Shown: piece by piece, positions 42,460-52,827 of the stretch | Layout: each line of letters starts with the position of its first letter | Numbering within the stretch: the first letter of the stretch is position 1 | DNA from: Notolepis coatsorum | Lineage: Eukaryota > Chordata > Actinopteri > Aulopiformes > Paralepididae | Reading direction: 5' to 3' | Assembly (NCBI GenBank): GCA_963971535.1 | Contig: OZ020589.1 | Location: forward strand, 75,165,811-75,229,810 | Length of the DNA stretch: 64,000 nt | The notes under the pieces: model-generated | Seen by the model: only the letters and a program-made list of their open reading frames with translations | Database searches by the model: none | Told to the model about the DNA's origin: nothing | Program-made: the position numbers and the translations under genes

Positions 42460-45400
42460 ATGTACATTGACCCCGCCAGCAGCGGGGGCGCCCGGGTGCT
42501 CTTGAAGGTGGTCCGCGTAACATTGAGTTACGAAGACAAGGTCATGGACACCTACGCCGTCCTTGACGACGGGTCAGAGAAGACCCTTCTCCTCGCGTCT
42601 GCTGCGGCCCAGCTGGGGCTGCGGGGGAGCGAAGAAACGATGACGATTCGGACAATAAGAAGAGACCTAAAGACGATAAAGGGCGAGAATGTCTCCTTCA
42701 CTATCGCAGCAAGCGGGCAGCCAGAGAGACGGTATAGGATCACTAACGCCTTCACCAGCCAAGACATAGGCCTGTCGCAGTACACCTACCCCATCGCCAA
42801 GCTGATGGATAAATATGTGCACCTGCGTCAACTACCTATACCGCTCATAGATGGTGCCACCCCGACCCTGCTGATAGGATCCGACCATGCACACCTCATC
42901 GTCCCGATGGACCGGGTCCACACTGGGCCCAGAGGCTGTCCTGCAGCAGTCGAGACCCGCCTAGGATGGACACTACAAGGCCCCCTCTCTAGGTCTCCTA
43001 ACCGAACAGCAGCCACTAGCTGCCTCCACTCCAGAGTGACAGAAGAAGACACCACCCTCCTACAGCACGTAGAGAGGCTATGGACACTAGAGACAATGCC
43101 CTTTAAGAACGAAAAGAAACACATTCGTTCCAAGGAAGACATTTATGCTATAGCCCTCCTCGAGCGGGGGACAAAGAGAGTCAAAGTCAACGGAGTGATG
43201 AGATACGCAACTCCACTCCTGAGGCGAGAGGGTATGCCTACCTTCCACGCCCCAAAAGAAGCGACAGAGCGGTATCTATTGAACACAGAGCGGCACCTAG
43301 CCAGAGACCCCGCTCAAGCTACTGTGTACCGCGCTGAGATTGACAAGCTAATCACAGCGGAACACATAAAGAAAATTGACATTAAAGAGGCCGATCAGAC
43401 GACCGAATCATGGTACGTGCCGCACCACAAAGTCCACCACAACGGCAAGGATCGTATTGTGTTCAACTGCAGCTACCAGATCGGATCACAAAATCTGAAT
43501 AAAGAGCTCTTGCCCGGCCCAACACTCGGTCCCTCCCTACTAGGCGTATTACTACGTTTCCGCCAAGACAAGGTGGCTATCAGCGGCGACATCAAAGGGA
43601 TGTTCCTGCAGGTGCGACTAGTGGAGGAGGACAAGCCCCTGCTGCGGTTCCTATGGAGAGAGAGGATCGGGGATGAGCAACCATCCATCTATCAATGGGA
43701 AGTCCTCCCTTTCGGAACCACATGCAGCCCATGCTGTGCTACGTTTGCACTGCAAAAACACGTCGCAGAGGACCCAGCAGCTGACGAAGAGGTCCGACAA
43801 AGTGTAGGAAATAGTTTCTACGTGGACAACTGTCTGCAAAGCGTCTCGACGTCAGAAGAAGCCGAGGCCCTCCTACTCAAGCTCCGCGCCTCCCCGATCA
43901 AAGGCGGCTTTGATCTCCGGCAGTGGGCCAGCAGCGACCCTCAAGTATTGCGCAGCCTCTCCCCAGAGGACAAGGCAGCAAGCAGCGAGACCTGGATGGC
44001 GACCATCCCAGGAGAAGCCCAAGAAATGACAATAGGACTAGTCTGGCGCTTCAAAACAGACTCGCTCCATTATAAACACACACCCCTGACCAAGGAGCAG
44101 GGAAGGTCGACTGCACTACCGACCACAAGACGGAGTGTATACAGAACACTCGCCAGACAATATGACCCGTTGGGATGTATTCTACCTTACACCACCAGGG
44201 CAAAGATGATTGTAAGAGCGTTATGGGACAAGGACCAGGGCTGGGACGACCCCATACCCGAACACCTTGCCTCCACATGGAGAGAGTGGGAGACAGAACT
44301 CAGCTCACTCCCAGGTGTCAACATACGCCGCAGCTACTTCCCACCCACAGTGAGGCCGGAGACGTGCCAGATGGACCTGCACGTCTTCAGCGACGCCTCC
44401 GAAGTAGCCTACGGTTCGGTGGCCTACTTGCGGGCCCAAGAGGAGCAAGGAGAAATACATACTGCCTTCATCCTGGCTCGCTCAAGAATAGCCCCCCGCA
44501 AGCAACAATCTATCCCGCGTCTAGAGCTCTGCGCAGCCCTAGCAGGAGCGCAACTCGCCACGTTAATCCAACGTGAACTCACCATTCCGGTGCAAAGAAC
44601 AATCCTGTGGTCAGACTCCATGACCGTACTCACATGGATCCAGTCTGATTCGTGTAGATACAAGGTCTTCGTGGGAGTCAGAATCACAGAGATCCAAGAT
44701 TTAACAGAAGCAGCAAGCTGGAGGTATGTGGACACAAAACACAACCCAGCTGACGTCATCACCCGGGGAATGTCCCTGGATGACCTCACCCGTCACAATC
44801 TATATAGTGACGGGCCCGAGTTCCTCAAGCTCCCGGAAGAAGAGTGGCCTACACCCACCCCACGGGAGGCGAGTGAAGAGGAGGCAGAGAAGAAGAAATC
44901 TATGTTCTGTGGGTTGACACACACACTCGTCCCCACAGACCCCAACATAGACGACTGCCTCACCCTTGAGAGTGCGCAGCTAAAGACATTCCTGTGGCAC
45001 CACCCAGAGGTTCAGCCCACTACTGACATTACTGCAGCTAACTACGAAGAAGCAGAACTCCTTCTGCTACAGCGAGCCCAGAGAGACTCGTTCCCCGACG
45101 AGCTAGACTGTCTACAGGGATCAAAGCCAGTCCCGTCAGACAGCAGATTGCTCCACTTAGCCCCTGAGAGCGACGCCCATAATCTCATCAGAGTGGGTGG
45201 TCGTCTGAGGAGAGCCCCAGACTTACCGGATGACGTCAAGTACCCGATAGTCTTAAACAGCCGACACAAGGTCACAGAGCTTATCATAAAGAAATACGAC
45301 GAGGACGTGCACCACGCCGGGGCAGAGAGAGTCTTCGCGGAGATCAGATGTCGTTATTGGATACTGCAAGGGAGAGAAGCAGTACGACGCTTCCAGCTGA

Positions 45401-46419
45401 CTTGTCTAGACTGTCGTAAATGGCGAGCACAGCCCAGTATACCCCGGATGGCTGACCTACCCCCCTGTCGCCTCCGACTCGGCGACAAGCCTTTTCACTC
45501 CACCGGTATGGACTGTTTCGGCCCGCTGTATGTAAAGAAAGGAAGAGGGACTGAGAAGCGGTGGGGTATTGTATTCAAATGCATGACCACCCGAGCGATA
45601 CACATAGAACTCCTTCCAACCATGAGCACAGACTCATTCCTTATGGCCTTCCGAAGATTCACATCGCGGAAAGGGAAACCGTCTATATTATTGTCTGATC
45701 ACGGGACAAACTTCAAAGGCGGAGAAAGAGAGCTGAGAGAGAGCTTCCAAGCTATGGGCCCAGAACTTAAGACCCACCTCGCTCCATATCAAATTGATTT
45801 CCAGTTTAATCCCCCGAATGCACCTCACTTCGGTGGAACTTGGGAACGAGAAGTACGTTCAATAAAGACAGCCCTGTACGCCGTGCTTGGGGCCCAGACC
45901 GTGGCGGAAGAAGTCCTCACGACAGTCCTCACGGAGATCGAGGGAGTATTGAACTCAAAGCCCCTCGGTTACGTCTCAAGTGATGTAGCAGATGTCGACC
46001 CAGTCACCCCCAACACTCTCTTGATGGGGCGGCTGGACCCCGCGCTACCACAGACAGTGTACAGGCCTGAAGAAGCGAACGGCCGAAGAATGTGGAGGTA
46101 CAGTCAAGTATTGGCTGACAAGTTTTGGAACAGTTTCCTACTCCACTATCTACCGTCTCTACAGACCCGTCAGAAATGGGTGAAAGAAAGAGACAATTTG
46201 ACAGAAGGAACAGTCGTCATGATTATCGACCAGTCACTACCCCGAGCTATGTGGCCGGCCGGCCGCGTAAGCAAAGTGATCACTGGTGCCGACGGAAAGG
46301 TCAGAGCGGCAGAAGTGCTCGTCCAAGGGCGGACATACACCCGGCCCGTGGCGAGGCTAATAGAGTTGCCAAGGCTCCCCGACACTCTTGATGACGACCA
46401 TGACCCCCTGACTTTGTGA
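42460..46419 (+). CDS. Bel/Pao Pol, unit 2
   Basis: 1319 residues, almost identical to the unit 1 Pol. The one coding difference I found is Arg instead of Trp in the VPMDRVHTGPRG segment after the protease. The minus-strand copy also has Arg there (VPIDRVHTG), so unit 2 is ancestral at that site and unit 1 carries the change. All catalytic motifs are present. Confidence 0.94.
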   Translation: MYIDPASSGGARVLLKVVRVTLSYEDKVMDTYAVLDDGSEKTLLLASAAAQLGLRGSEETMTIRTIRRDLKTIKGENVSFTIAASGQPERRYRITNAFTSQDIGLSQYTYPIAKLMDKYVHLRQLPIPLIDGATPTLLIGSDHAHLIVPMDRVHTGPRGCPAAVETRLGWTLQGPLSRSPNRTAATSCLHSRVTEEDTTLLQHVERLWTLETMPFKNEKKHIRSKEDIYAIALLERGTKRVKVNGVMRYATPLLRREGMPTFHAPKEATERYLLNTERHLARDPAQATVYRAEIDKLITAEHIKKIDIKEADQTTESWYVPHHKVHHNGKDRIVFNCSYQIGSQNLNKELLPGPTLGPSLLGVLLRFRQDKVAISGDIKGMFLQVRLVEEDKPLLRFLWRERIGDEQPSIYQWEVLPFGTTCSPCCATFALQKHVAEDPAADEEVRQSVGNSFYVDNCLQSVSTSEEAEALLLKLRASPIKGGFDLRQWASSDPQVLRSLSPEDKAASSETWMATIPGEAQEMTIGLVWRFKTDSLHYKHTPLTKEQGRSTALPTTRRSVYRTLARQYDPLGCILPYTTRAKMIVRALWDKDQGWDDPIPEHLASTWREWETELSSLPGVNIRRSYFPPTVRPETCQMDLHVFSDASEVAYGSVAYLRAQEEQGEIHTAFILARSRIAPRKQQSIPRLELCAALAGAQLATLIQRELTIPVQRTILWSDSMTVLTWIQSDSCRYKVFVGVRITEIQDLTEAASWRYVDTKHNPADVITRGMSLDDLTRHNLYSDGPEFLKLPEEEWPTPTPREASEEEAEKKKSMFCGLTHTLVPTDPNIDDCLTLESAQLKTFLWHHPEVQPTTDITAANYEEAELLLLQRAQRDSFPDELDCLQGSKPVPSDSRLLHLAPESDAHNLIRVGGRLRRAPDLPDDVKYPIVLNSRHKVTELIIKKYDEDVHHAGAERVFAEIRCRYWILQGREAVRRFQLTCLDCRKWRAQPSIPRMADLPPCRLRLGDKPFHSTGMDCFGPLYVKKGRGTEKRWGIVFKCMTTRAIHIELLPTMSTDSFLMAFRRFTSRKGKPSILLSDHGTNFKGGERELRESFQAMGPELKTHLAPYQIDFQFNPPNAPHFGGTWEREVRSIKTALYAVLGAQTVAEEVLTTVLTEIEGVLNSKPLGYVSSDVADVDPVTPNTLLMGRLDPALPQTVYRPEEANGRRMWRYSQVLADKFWNSFLLHYLPSLQTRQKWVKERDNLTEGTVVMIIDQSLPRAMWPAGRVSKVITGADGKVRAAEVLVQGRTYTRPVARLIELPRLPDTLDDDHDPLTL

Positions 46420-46512
46420 ACTGCCCTACCCTCACAACAGACATTGAGTAGTGGACAGTGCGGTTAATCTGTCTCTGCTTATCTAATTAGGTGGGACTAA
46501 TTAGGAGGCGGC

Positions 46513-47848
46513 TGTTACGAAGGATCAGATTAAACCAAATATATATATATATTTATTAATTGATATATATTGCATAATATTTGTATATCGTTTGATACCC
46601 CCTGTGTATTCCTTGTACATATACACGGAATATCCCTTTAACCTAGTACAGACCATAATATTTCGTTCTCCTATTGGACAGCGGTCCCTTAGGCGCCATT
46701 GCCATACCCCCAAGGTCTGGTTCAAAGTCACCGCCACAGACTTGCCTGGACATGAACGGCTCTGCGCAAGGATACGAGACAGGAATAGGGCTGGTACTAG
46801 TTTGTTCACCTAACGTATAAATACGGCGCAGGTGAATACAGAAGTTAAGTTAACCAATAAGTTGAAGCCTCACCCACGATACAACGTGCGGTGAAGTATG
46901 GCCTGTTTGGCCCCAAATAGAGCATTGAGACCGCGTGCGAATTAATAACTGAAGTATCAGAGTTTAACGCTGTACCGTCGAGTTCGACCTATTCTATTAA
47001 TTCAGTAATAGTCTATTTATGTATAGTGTATCGTGCGGCTACCGTTCTACAGTGACCAGCATCACCAACGTTTCCTCGTACCAGCTAGTGTGCTTATCCA
47101 GGCTGGGCTGCTTACCCTGGCGCTTTCACCCGAGGAGCCCTAGACGAGGACCGTGTGGACATGTACACTGGATAATCTACCCGACGACTACATAGCCCTT
47201 TTCGGCTGGATTATATTTGCTTTGGTCCTGTAATTGATGGAGCGGAGAATCGCCTACACCCACAATTGTGTGGGATTTACCCTGTGAGGAGCAACGTCGA
47301 GCCCGCCTCTCAGAAGCCTGAGGCCGGCTAGCTTTCTTCCATGCGGAGCTGCATGCCACGGAGAACAGCTGTTATTCGTCTGCGGATCAAGAGATTATTG
47401 CACCGTCTCCTGTACTTGGAGTCTCTCTATTCATCGTTGACCCAGACTCTACTACCGACAAATCCTCTCCCCTTGCTGGCTTACAACCGGAGGGACCCTA
47501 CCAGTATCTCCCGCTGCCTTTACTAGAGTACCATAGATATAATTCCTAAGATTCAGGTTGTATTCATTATATCCTGCGTAATAAGAGAATGGACATACGT
47601 TATTGATTTGCTGACGCACATTCCTTTGCCTTATAAGCGCACCTTAAGTAAAGTATTGTTATATATACTATCATTGCTGCTAATAAATATTCTTAAACCC
47701 AGTTTTGTGTGGAACCGTGTCATTGTGGGAAGTGTTCATCTAATATACCTGTGTACTGTATGGCCAGTAGTAATGTACATAAGACAGTAGTGGTTTAATG
47801 ATACCATACTTATATAATACAGTCAGGGAATTGTACCCCTCAGTTACA
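46513..47848 (+). repeat. LTR 3 of the array
   Basis: 1336 bp ending CAGTTACA, followed by the right target duplication ACATT (47849-47853). Confidence 0.95.
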
Positions 47849-47926
47849 ACATTGCTGGCATCAATTTCAAAACTGGGGATGGGGGACAAAATGACAACAA
47901 AAGATTAGATTTTCTGCTGATTGAAA

Positions 47927-47932
47927 TTTATT
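47927..47932 (-). terminator. Polyadenylation signal of the Kazal gene
   Basis: AATAAA on the minus strand, 57 bp past the stop codon of the Kazal inhibitor gene. Cleavage would be expected close to, but outside, the transposon array (which ends at 47848). Confidence 0.7.
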
Positions 47933-47988
47933 TAATGACAGGGTGTGAGAAGATTCATGGTCATGGTAACCCTTGGTGGTGATGTCAA

Positions 47989-48188
47989 TCAACAGCTCTC
48001 CTCCTTCACAATCAATATGTTAGCCCTGGTCTCCCTGCAAGCAAGATCATGGCATGACATGGCTGTTATTCCTAACACTATAAAGTTATAAAGTCAGTTA
48101 AATGCGAGTAAGAAATTGTGTGCACTCTCATCAAAAAGCAGATGGGTATATTATTCACAGTCAGTGATATGGTACACTCGCTGGCATA

Positions 48189-48238
<50 letters not shown>

Positions 48239-49154
48239 ACGTGTGTACTTACTGTCTCTGGACACACAGGGTACACTCGTTGGCATAGGTGTTGCCATCG
48301 CTACCACACACAGGGGCAAGATTCAGGGGGCATGCTATGATCTCCTCCATTTCAGGACAATAGGGCTGACAGTAGAAAACAATCATACCGAACAGACCAC
48401 ATAGACCATAACACATTGTTTAGAAATGACATTATATTCTGTTCATACAGTACAATGATAAAACCAGGATGGAATAGTGTCGTGATAAAACAATTCTAAA
48501 ATGGCTGCCCTTAAAATAAATATATATAACGCATGTTCAAACAAATGTAAAAATGTAAAATAATGATCAATGGTTCAATCACGATTTATCACCTTTCTCA
48601 GTTGTCCAGATGATTTCTCCTCAGCCTCTGTGAAACAAGCAACACAATGATGGAATCATCTTGGCATTAATGATCAGACAATGTGATTCCATGACCTCAA
48701 AGCAAGTCCAAACATGTCTCATATAGAGGGTTATACATGGGTCGCAGTAAAGAAGTCTACCCTGCCACATACTGTAAGCAATACAAACTTGGTATGGCTA
48801 CATGGTTTTGGAATCAGTATAATACTGTACTGTATGTCATAACAGTCCAGTCCTATAAATACAGTATCTAAAATGCCATAGACTTCTCATGGCTCTGACT
48901 TCGGTGAAATATAAAATGTTTTTTTAATTCAATTCTGAAACACCATACAGAACAACGATAATGTTCAACAATGTTAAATTACTAATTAAAGAAAAACTGG
49001 AATGCAAAAATACCTGAATTTGTAAACGAATTCCACGAACAAAACTAGATTGAGATACATTAGAAGACAGGGGAGGAAGTCCCTGATTATTTTCAATGTT
49101 ACCTGCAGCCACAAGGATCAATAGAAGCACCAGGAAAAGCACTTTACCAGTCAT
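47989..49154 (-). CDS. Kazal-type serine protease inhibitor (SPINK-like), four exons
   Basis: Coding exons on the minus strand are 49154-49103 (52 nt), 48627-48593 (35), 48365-48253 (113) and 48034-47989 (46). All introns are GT-AG with matching phases, giving 81 residues and a stop. Residues 1-17 form a hydrophobic signal peptide. A short linker and one Kazal domain follow, with cysteines 32, 41, 49, 60, 63 and 81. The spacing 8-7-10-2-17 is the canonical Kazal pattern, and the C3-C4 segment is GSDGNTYANE. Such proteins are secreted and block serine proteases. The P1 position (second residue after C2) is Leu43, not Lys or Arg, so chymotrypsin-, elastase- or subtilisin-like targets are more likely than trypsin. 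I chose the ATG at 49154 over the in-frame one at 49181 because it directly precedes the signal peptide. A relic exon-1 copy lies at 30948-30989. Confidence 0.93.
48190..48236. repeat. (GT)n microsatellite in Kazal intron 3
   Basis: About 45 bp of GT repeats lie between the Kazal exon (48253) and a 20-bp near copy of part of that exon at 48171-48190. Confidence 0.95.
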
Positions 49155-49351
49155 GATGTTGGAGAACTCTCTGTGTGACAATGAGAAATGTTTGTCTCGT
49201 TACCATGTGCTGTAGCAAGGTGCAGATTGTATGGGAACACAACAGGTGAGAGTGGCTGCACGCAAACGCGCACATGCACGTAGGCACACACAAGAACAAA
49301 ATAAAATGCTCAGATGGGGGCTGCTGGAACAAAGTAGACATCATATTCAAA
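49155..49351. other. Upstream region of the Kazal gene
   Basis: Probable 5' UTR and promoter side of the minus-strand gene. CAGAGAGTTCTCC is conserved with the relic copy just upstream of the ATG. No convincing TATA box was seen. Confidence 0.4.
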
Positions 49352-49362
49352 TGTGTGTGTGT

Positions 49363-49393
<31 letters not shown>

Positions 49394-49404
49394 GGGGGGG
49401 GGGG
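49352..49404. repeat. (GT)n(G)n tract
   Basis: A GT run leads directly into about 28 consecutive G residues. It could form G-quadruplex or triplex structures and is prone to sequencing error. Confidence 0.95.
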
Positions 49405-49719
49405 CTAGAGAAAATCCGCCTAAAAGTACAGTCAGAAACACTGTGTCTGTTACTAGGCTTGAGTAAATTGTAATGAACCAGAGGAAAATATATATATATT
49501 TTTTATCTTTGATGGTGAATAACACCATTTCCATTGACCAGACATGGAAAATTGCCACTGAGCTCATTCAGCACCTTCTTGAGATCAAGTGTACTAAAGA
49601 TATAAGTAGATGATTTACAGGGGGTTTTGTAGATACAGTACTGAATTTTGCCATCCGGACACATGCAATTTGAAATATGAATATAGAATATAGAATATCA
49701 GGCACCTCTACTTTTTCCT

Positions 49720-51165
49720 GCCTCTCCCTACTCTAAAAATATGATTGTCAAATCAAAACTTAGGTTCTGGAATCAGTTTAGACGACATTTTGGTTTACAA
49801 TCTTTTTCTTTATTACAGTAGCTCCCCCTCCCCTCTGTGATGGATAGAGCTTTTCTCTCCTGGTCCCCTCTTGGTATTAGAACATTCAGGGATTTATATA
49901 TAGTAAATATATTTGCATCATTTGAACAACTGTCCGACAAGTTTTCTCTTTCGAGGTCACATTTCTTTAGATATTTGCAAGTCCGCAGCTTTGTATGTAA
50001 TATCAATCCACAGTTTGATTTCCTCACTGCGCCCTACCTCATTATAAAATATCAGGAGGAGATGGGAGGAGGACCTGGGTGAGGACATTATAGAAGACCT
50101 GTTGGAGGATATTTTACGCCGGGTCCATTCCTCTTCAATTTGTGCCAGGCACGGGCTGATCCAATGTAAAATTGTTCACCGTTCACATTTCTTTTTTAAA
50201 GATAAATTTTTTGGCGTTTTATCGCTTTATTTCTACTGGGCAGTCCAGTAGATAGAGACAGGGGATGAATGGGAGACAGAGTGGGGGGAAGACATTCGGC
50301 AAATAACGACGGGTTCGGGAATCGAACCCGGGTCGGCCGAGTCGCGGCTGAGCGCGCGATGTGGTTCGCCACTGGGGCGCCCTCACCGTTCACATTTGAC
50401 TAAAGTCAGGCTAGCCAAGATCTAGGGCAACATTGATTCCGCCTGTGATAGATACCATTGTGCCCCTGCTACACATAGTCACATGTTTTGGTCCTGCCCT
50501 TCCCTACATCATTTTTTGTCTGAAATATTTGAAACGGTCTCAAATAGTATTGAGATCCCAATCAGTCCGACTGCCATAACTGCTTGCTTTGGTGTCCCTC
50601 CTACTACCTTTTCTCTGCCACGATATAAAGCTGACCTGGTGGCATTTGTTACTCTCCTGGCTAGATGTCTCATTTTACTGCATTGGAAGTCACCCACTCC
50701 TCCATCTCACTCTATGTGGTTCAGGGATATTTGACACACAGAGAAAATAAGGTGTGTCATAAGGGGTTTGACAGCTAGATTTTATAAAACATGGGGTCGT
50801 TTCTTTACCTATGTTGGGGAACAGGGTTCAATCGACACCCCATAAGCAATACTCACTTTTACCTAGTAGTATCTGGTTGGTTAAACTGTCTACATGTGAT
50901 GAAGTGTAACCTGATGTTTACCTTCTCATTAAAAGTGTGCATATCTGTCCATATTGACTGTATGTCCGAAACAATGATGTATATATATTTATTTTGTGGT
51001 GTATTCGCTGTAGTTTATATTCAACTGACTTATATTTTGACTACTTATATGTAGATATGTGCAATATGTCTAGCATATGTGTACAGTTTGACCTACTGCT
51101 CATTTCATATTGCAACAAAAACTTCAATAAACAAAGTTTTGAAAAAAAAAAAGAAAAAAAAATTA
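49720..51165 (+). mobile_element. L1-like LINE 3' fragment with poly(A)
   Basis: Plus-strand frames encode the C-terminal ORF2 region (LRFWNQFRRHFGLQS, then FRDLYIVNIFASFEQLSDKF and SHFFRYLQVR) in broken frames. A 3' UTR ends in ACTTCAATAAACAAAG and an A-rich tail (about 51141-51165). A SINE (50191-50383) has inserted into it. The left boundary is approximate. Confidence 0.75.
50191..50383 (-). mobile_element. tRNA-derived SINE with 14-bp target duplication
   Basis: Read on the minus strand it starts with a tRNA-like head (CGCCCCAGTGGCGAACC, B box GGTTCGATTCC) and ends in an A/T-rich tail. CACCGTTCACATTT flanks both sides exactly (50177-50190 and 50384-50397), as expected for LINE-mediated insertion. 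Confidence 0.88.
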
Positions 51166-51412
51166 ATATCAAAATATCACACCTTATTAATATTATGGCC
51201 AAGTCACACATCTATGGATCGGGCCAAATATCCTCTTTCCAATGGCAGAGTTCAATCTGGATTTAGTACCACCACCAGGTGCCTCTGACAGCCCCCTAGA
51301 CATTCACAGAAAGGTAAAGAAACTAACCACGTTCCATTTTATGACAATAACGTTCAGGTTTGTTTGACCCGTGAGATATGATCCAGAAAATAACGTTAAA
51401 AAAGAAAAGTTC
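51166..51412. other. Unassigned sequence
   Basis: No gene or repeat was recognised. Confidence 0.4.
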
Positions 51413-51655
51413 AGGGGTGCGGCCGGGTAGTGCAGCGGACTAAGCGTCTGTCTACCACCACAGAGACAGTGTGATCGAATCCAGCTGTGGTGCTTCCGGG
51501 TTGGCCGACCGTCCATAGTAACACAATTGGCAGTGTTAGCGGGTGGGAAACACGGTGAGGGTGGGTCCTGGTCGTTGTAAACAGCGACTCCTACAGTTCG
51601 GTCAGGGCGCCTGCACAGCAAGGGAAGGTAAGAGAGGTAGTGTGACCTTCCACAC
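51413..51655 (+). mobile_element. tRNA-derived SINE
   Basis: The head GGGTGCGGCCGGGTAGTGC carries an A-box-like TAGTGCAGCGG, and GATCGAATCC is a good B box 50 bp later. The body (GGCAGTGTTAGCGGG onward) continues to about 51655, where the minus-strand LINE tail begins. Target duplication was not found. Confidence 0.7.
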
Positions 51656-51664
51656 GTTACACTC

Positions 51665-52360
51665 TTGATTGATTGATTGATTTAAAAGTTTATTAACAGA
51701 TTGCAGAATGGGTACAGTACAGTACAGCTCAATACATACAATTGTTAAGAGGATGCAGACCTGAGAAAGACTTTCGTCTTGTTTCCATCAGGGTCCCCCA
51801 TTTTCAATTCATCATATGACACACATGACATACAGATAGACAGTACTGCTACATCTATACATTTATGACATACCAGATTTTCAAATACAGTACTGTTTGT
51901 GATACTAAAAAAATCCAGAAGAAGAGTGTATATACATTTGACATAGAAACTGTGCATTGGGGGAGGTTGGGTAGGTGGGGTGGGGCTGTACATTGGAGGT
52001 GGGGGGGGGGGGTTGGGTAGGGGGGGGGGACACTGTACATTGGAATACTGACATACATTTGACATAGAAACTGTACATTGGAGGAGGTTGGGTAGGTGGG
52101 GTGGGGTTGGGTGGGGCTGTACATTGGAATACTGACAGAGCCATGCTTGGTCTTTATTGTACAACTGGGTTAGGACATTTGTAGGGGCCAGTTTTGAATT
52201 GCAGTCTCCCGTAGGTGTTCTTTGAGAGTGTTTTTGAAGGTGGGTAGTGATTCACATTCCTTTACAGCTTTGGGTAGGGCGTTCCACATTGTTGTGGCAT
52301 AATTGCGAAACGTGTTTAGTCCCTTGTTTGAGCCGAATCTGGGTTTTACATGATTTGTGG
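51665..52360 (-). mobile_element. L2/CR1-type LINE 3' end
   Basis: TTGATTGATTGATTG tail, CAGATTGCAGAATGGGTAC, then a 3' UTR with G-rich repeats. It ends with a coding remnant (NHVKPRFGSNKG, YATTMWNALPKAVKECES) homologous to 28624-29364. It is 5'-truncated at about 52360, where SINE sequence begins. Confidence 0.85.
51955..52130. repeat. G-rich tandem repeat in LINE 3' UTR
   Basis: Units of GGAGGTTGGGTAGGTGGGG followed by CTGTACATTGG repeat three to four times, with runs of up to 14 G (about 51999-52012). The plus strand has quadruplex potential; the minus strand is the LINE sense strand. Confidence 0.8.
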
Positions 52361-52369
52361 GAGTCCGCG

Positions 52370-52575
52370 CTGCCAGGTGAAAAGAAGCGGTGGGCTGGGT
52401 ACACATGTGTCGGAGGAAGCATGTGATAGTCTCCGCCCTCTCAGACCGACGGTAGGGGGTAGAGTGCGCAACGACCAGGAAGGGGATTGGGAATTGGCAT
52501 AACGACTAACATTGGGATGGGAGAAAACGGAAAAAGAAAGGAGGAAAAAGATAAAAAAAAAAAAAAAATAAAATA
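52370..52575 (+). mobile_element. SINE body fragment with A-rich tail
   Basis: ACACATGTGTCGGAGGAAGC and ATGTGATAGTCTCCGCCCTC are the kind of body seen in fish tRNA-derived SINEs. It ends in a long A-rich tail at 52546-52575. The tRNA head is missing. Confidence 0.6.
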
Positions 52576-52827
52576 AAAGTTCATACTGGAAGTCAGATGA
52601 TTGACAGGAACTGGCGTGAGCTGGGAAGTGTAGTTTTATGAAATTTGAAAGCCCATCAAAAGCACTGGGGCTCCTCATTCATAGGACTACACACACTTAT
52701 GACAGCTTCCTTTATTTACGTCTAAATCCTCTGTTTTCCGATGCAATGCGCAGAGATTTTTACAAGCTCATATTTCACTAATACCACTTAAGATCATTGG
52801 TAAACAAACGTAGTGCTGAAAATATAG

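Larger units (their letters stand above)
31103..47848 (+). mobile_element. Tandem Bel/Pao array: LTR-int-LTR-int-LTR
   Basis: Three LTRs (31103-32434, 38806-40141, 46513-47848) alternate with two 6371-bp internal regions (32435-38805 and 40142-46512). The unit period is 7707 bp. ACATT occurs just outside both ends (31098-31102 and 47849-47853), and nowhere next to the middle LTR. This fits one integration followed by unequal recombination between LTRs. I counted about six differences between the two internal regions and one between LTRs 2 and 3. LTR 1 differs from LTR 3 by six substitutions plus a 4-bp AT-repeat length change. The duplication is therefore younger than the insertion. Confidence 0.93.

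Noticed and set aside
31103-47848. Array as a pure assembly artefact
   Set aside because: The LTRs and the two internal units differ at several fixed positions in a pattern that fits biology. Still, only long reads can settle it.
48924-49181. 85-residue unspliced frame starting at 49181
   Set aside because: It reads through the donor of exon 1 into intron 1 of the Kazal gene; the spliced model explains the conserved part fully.
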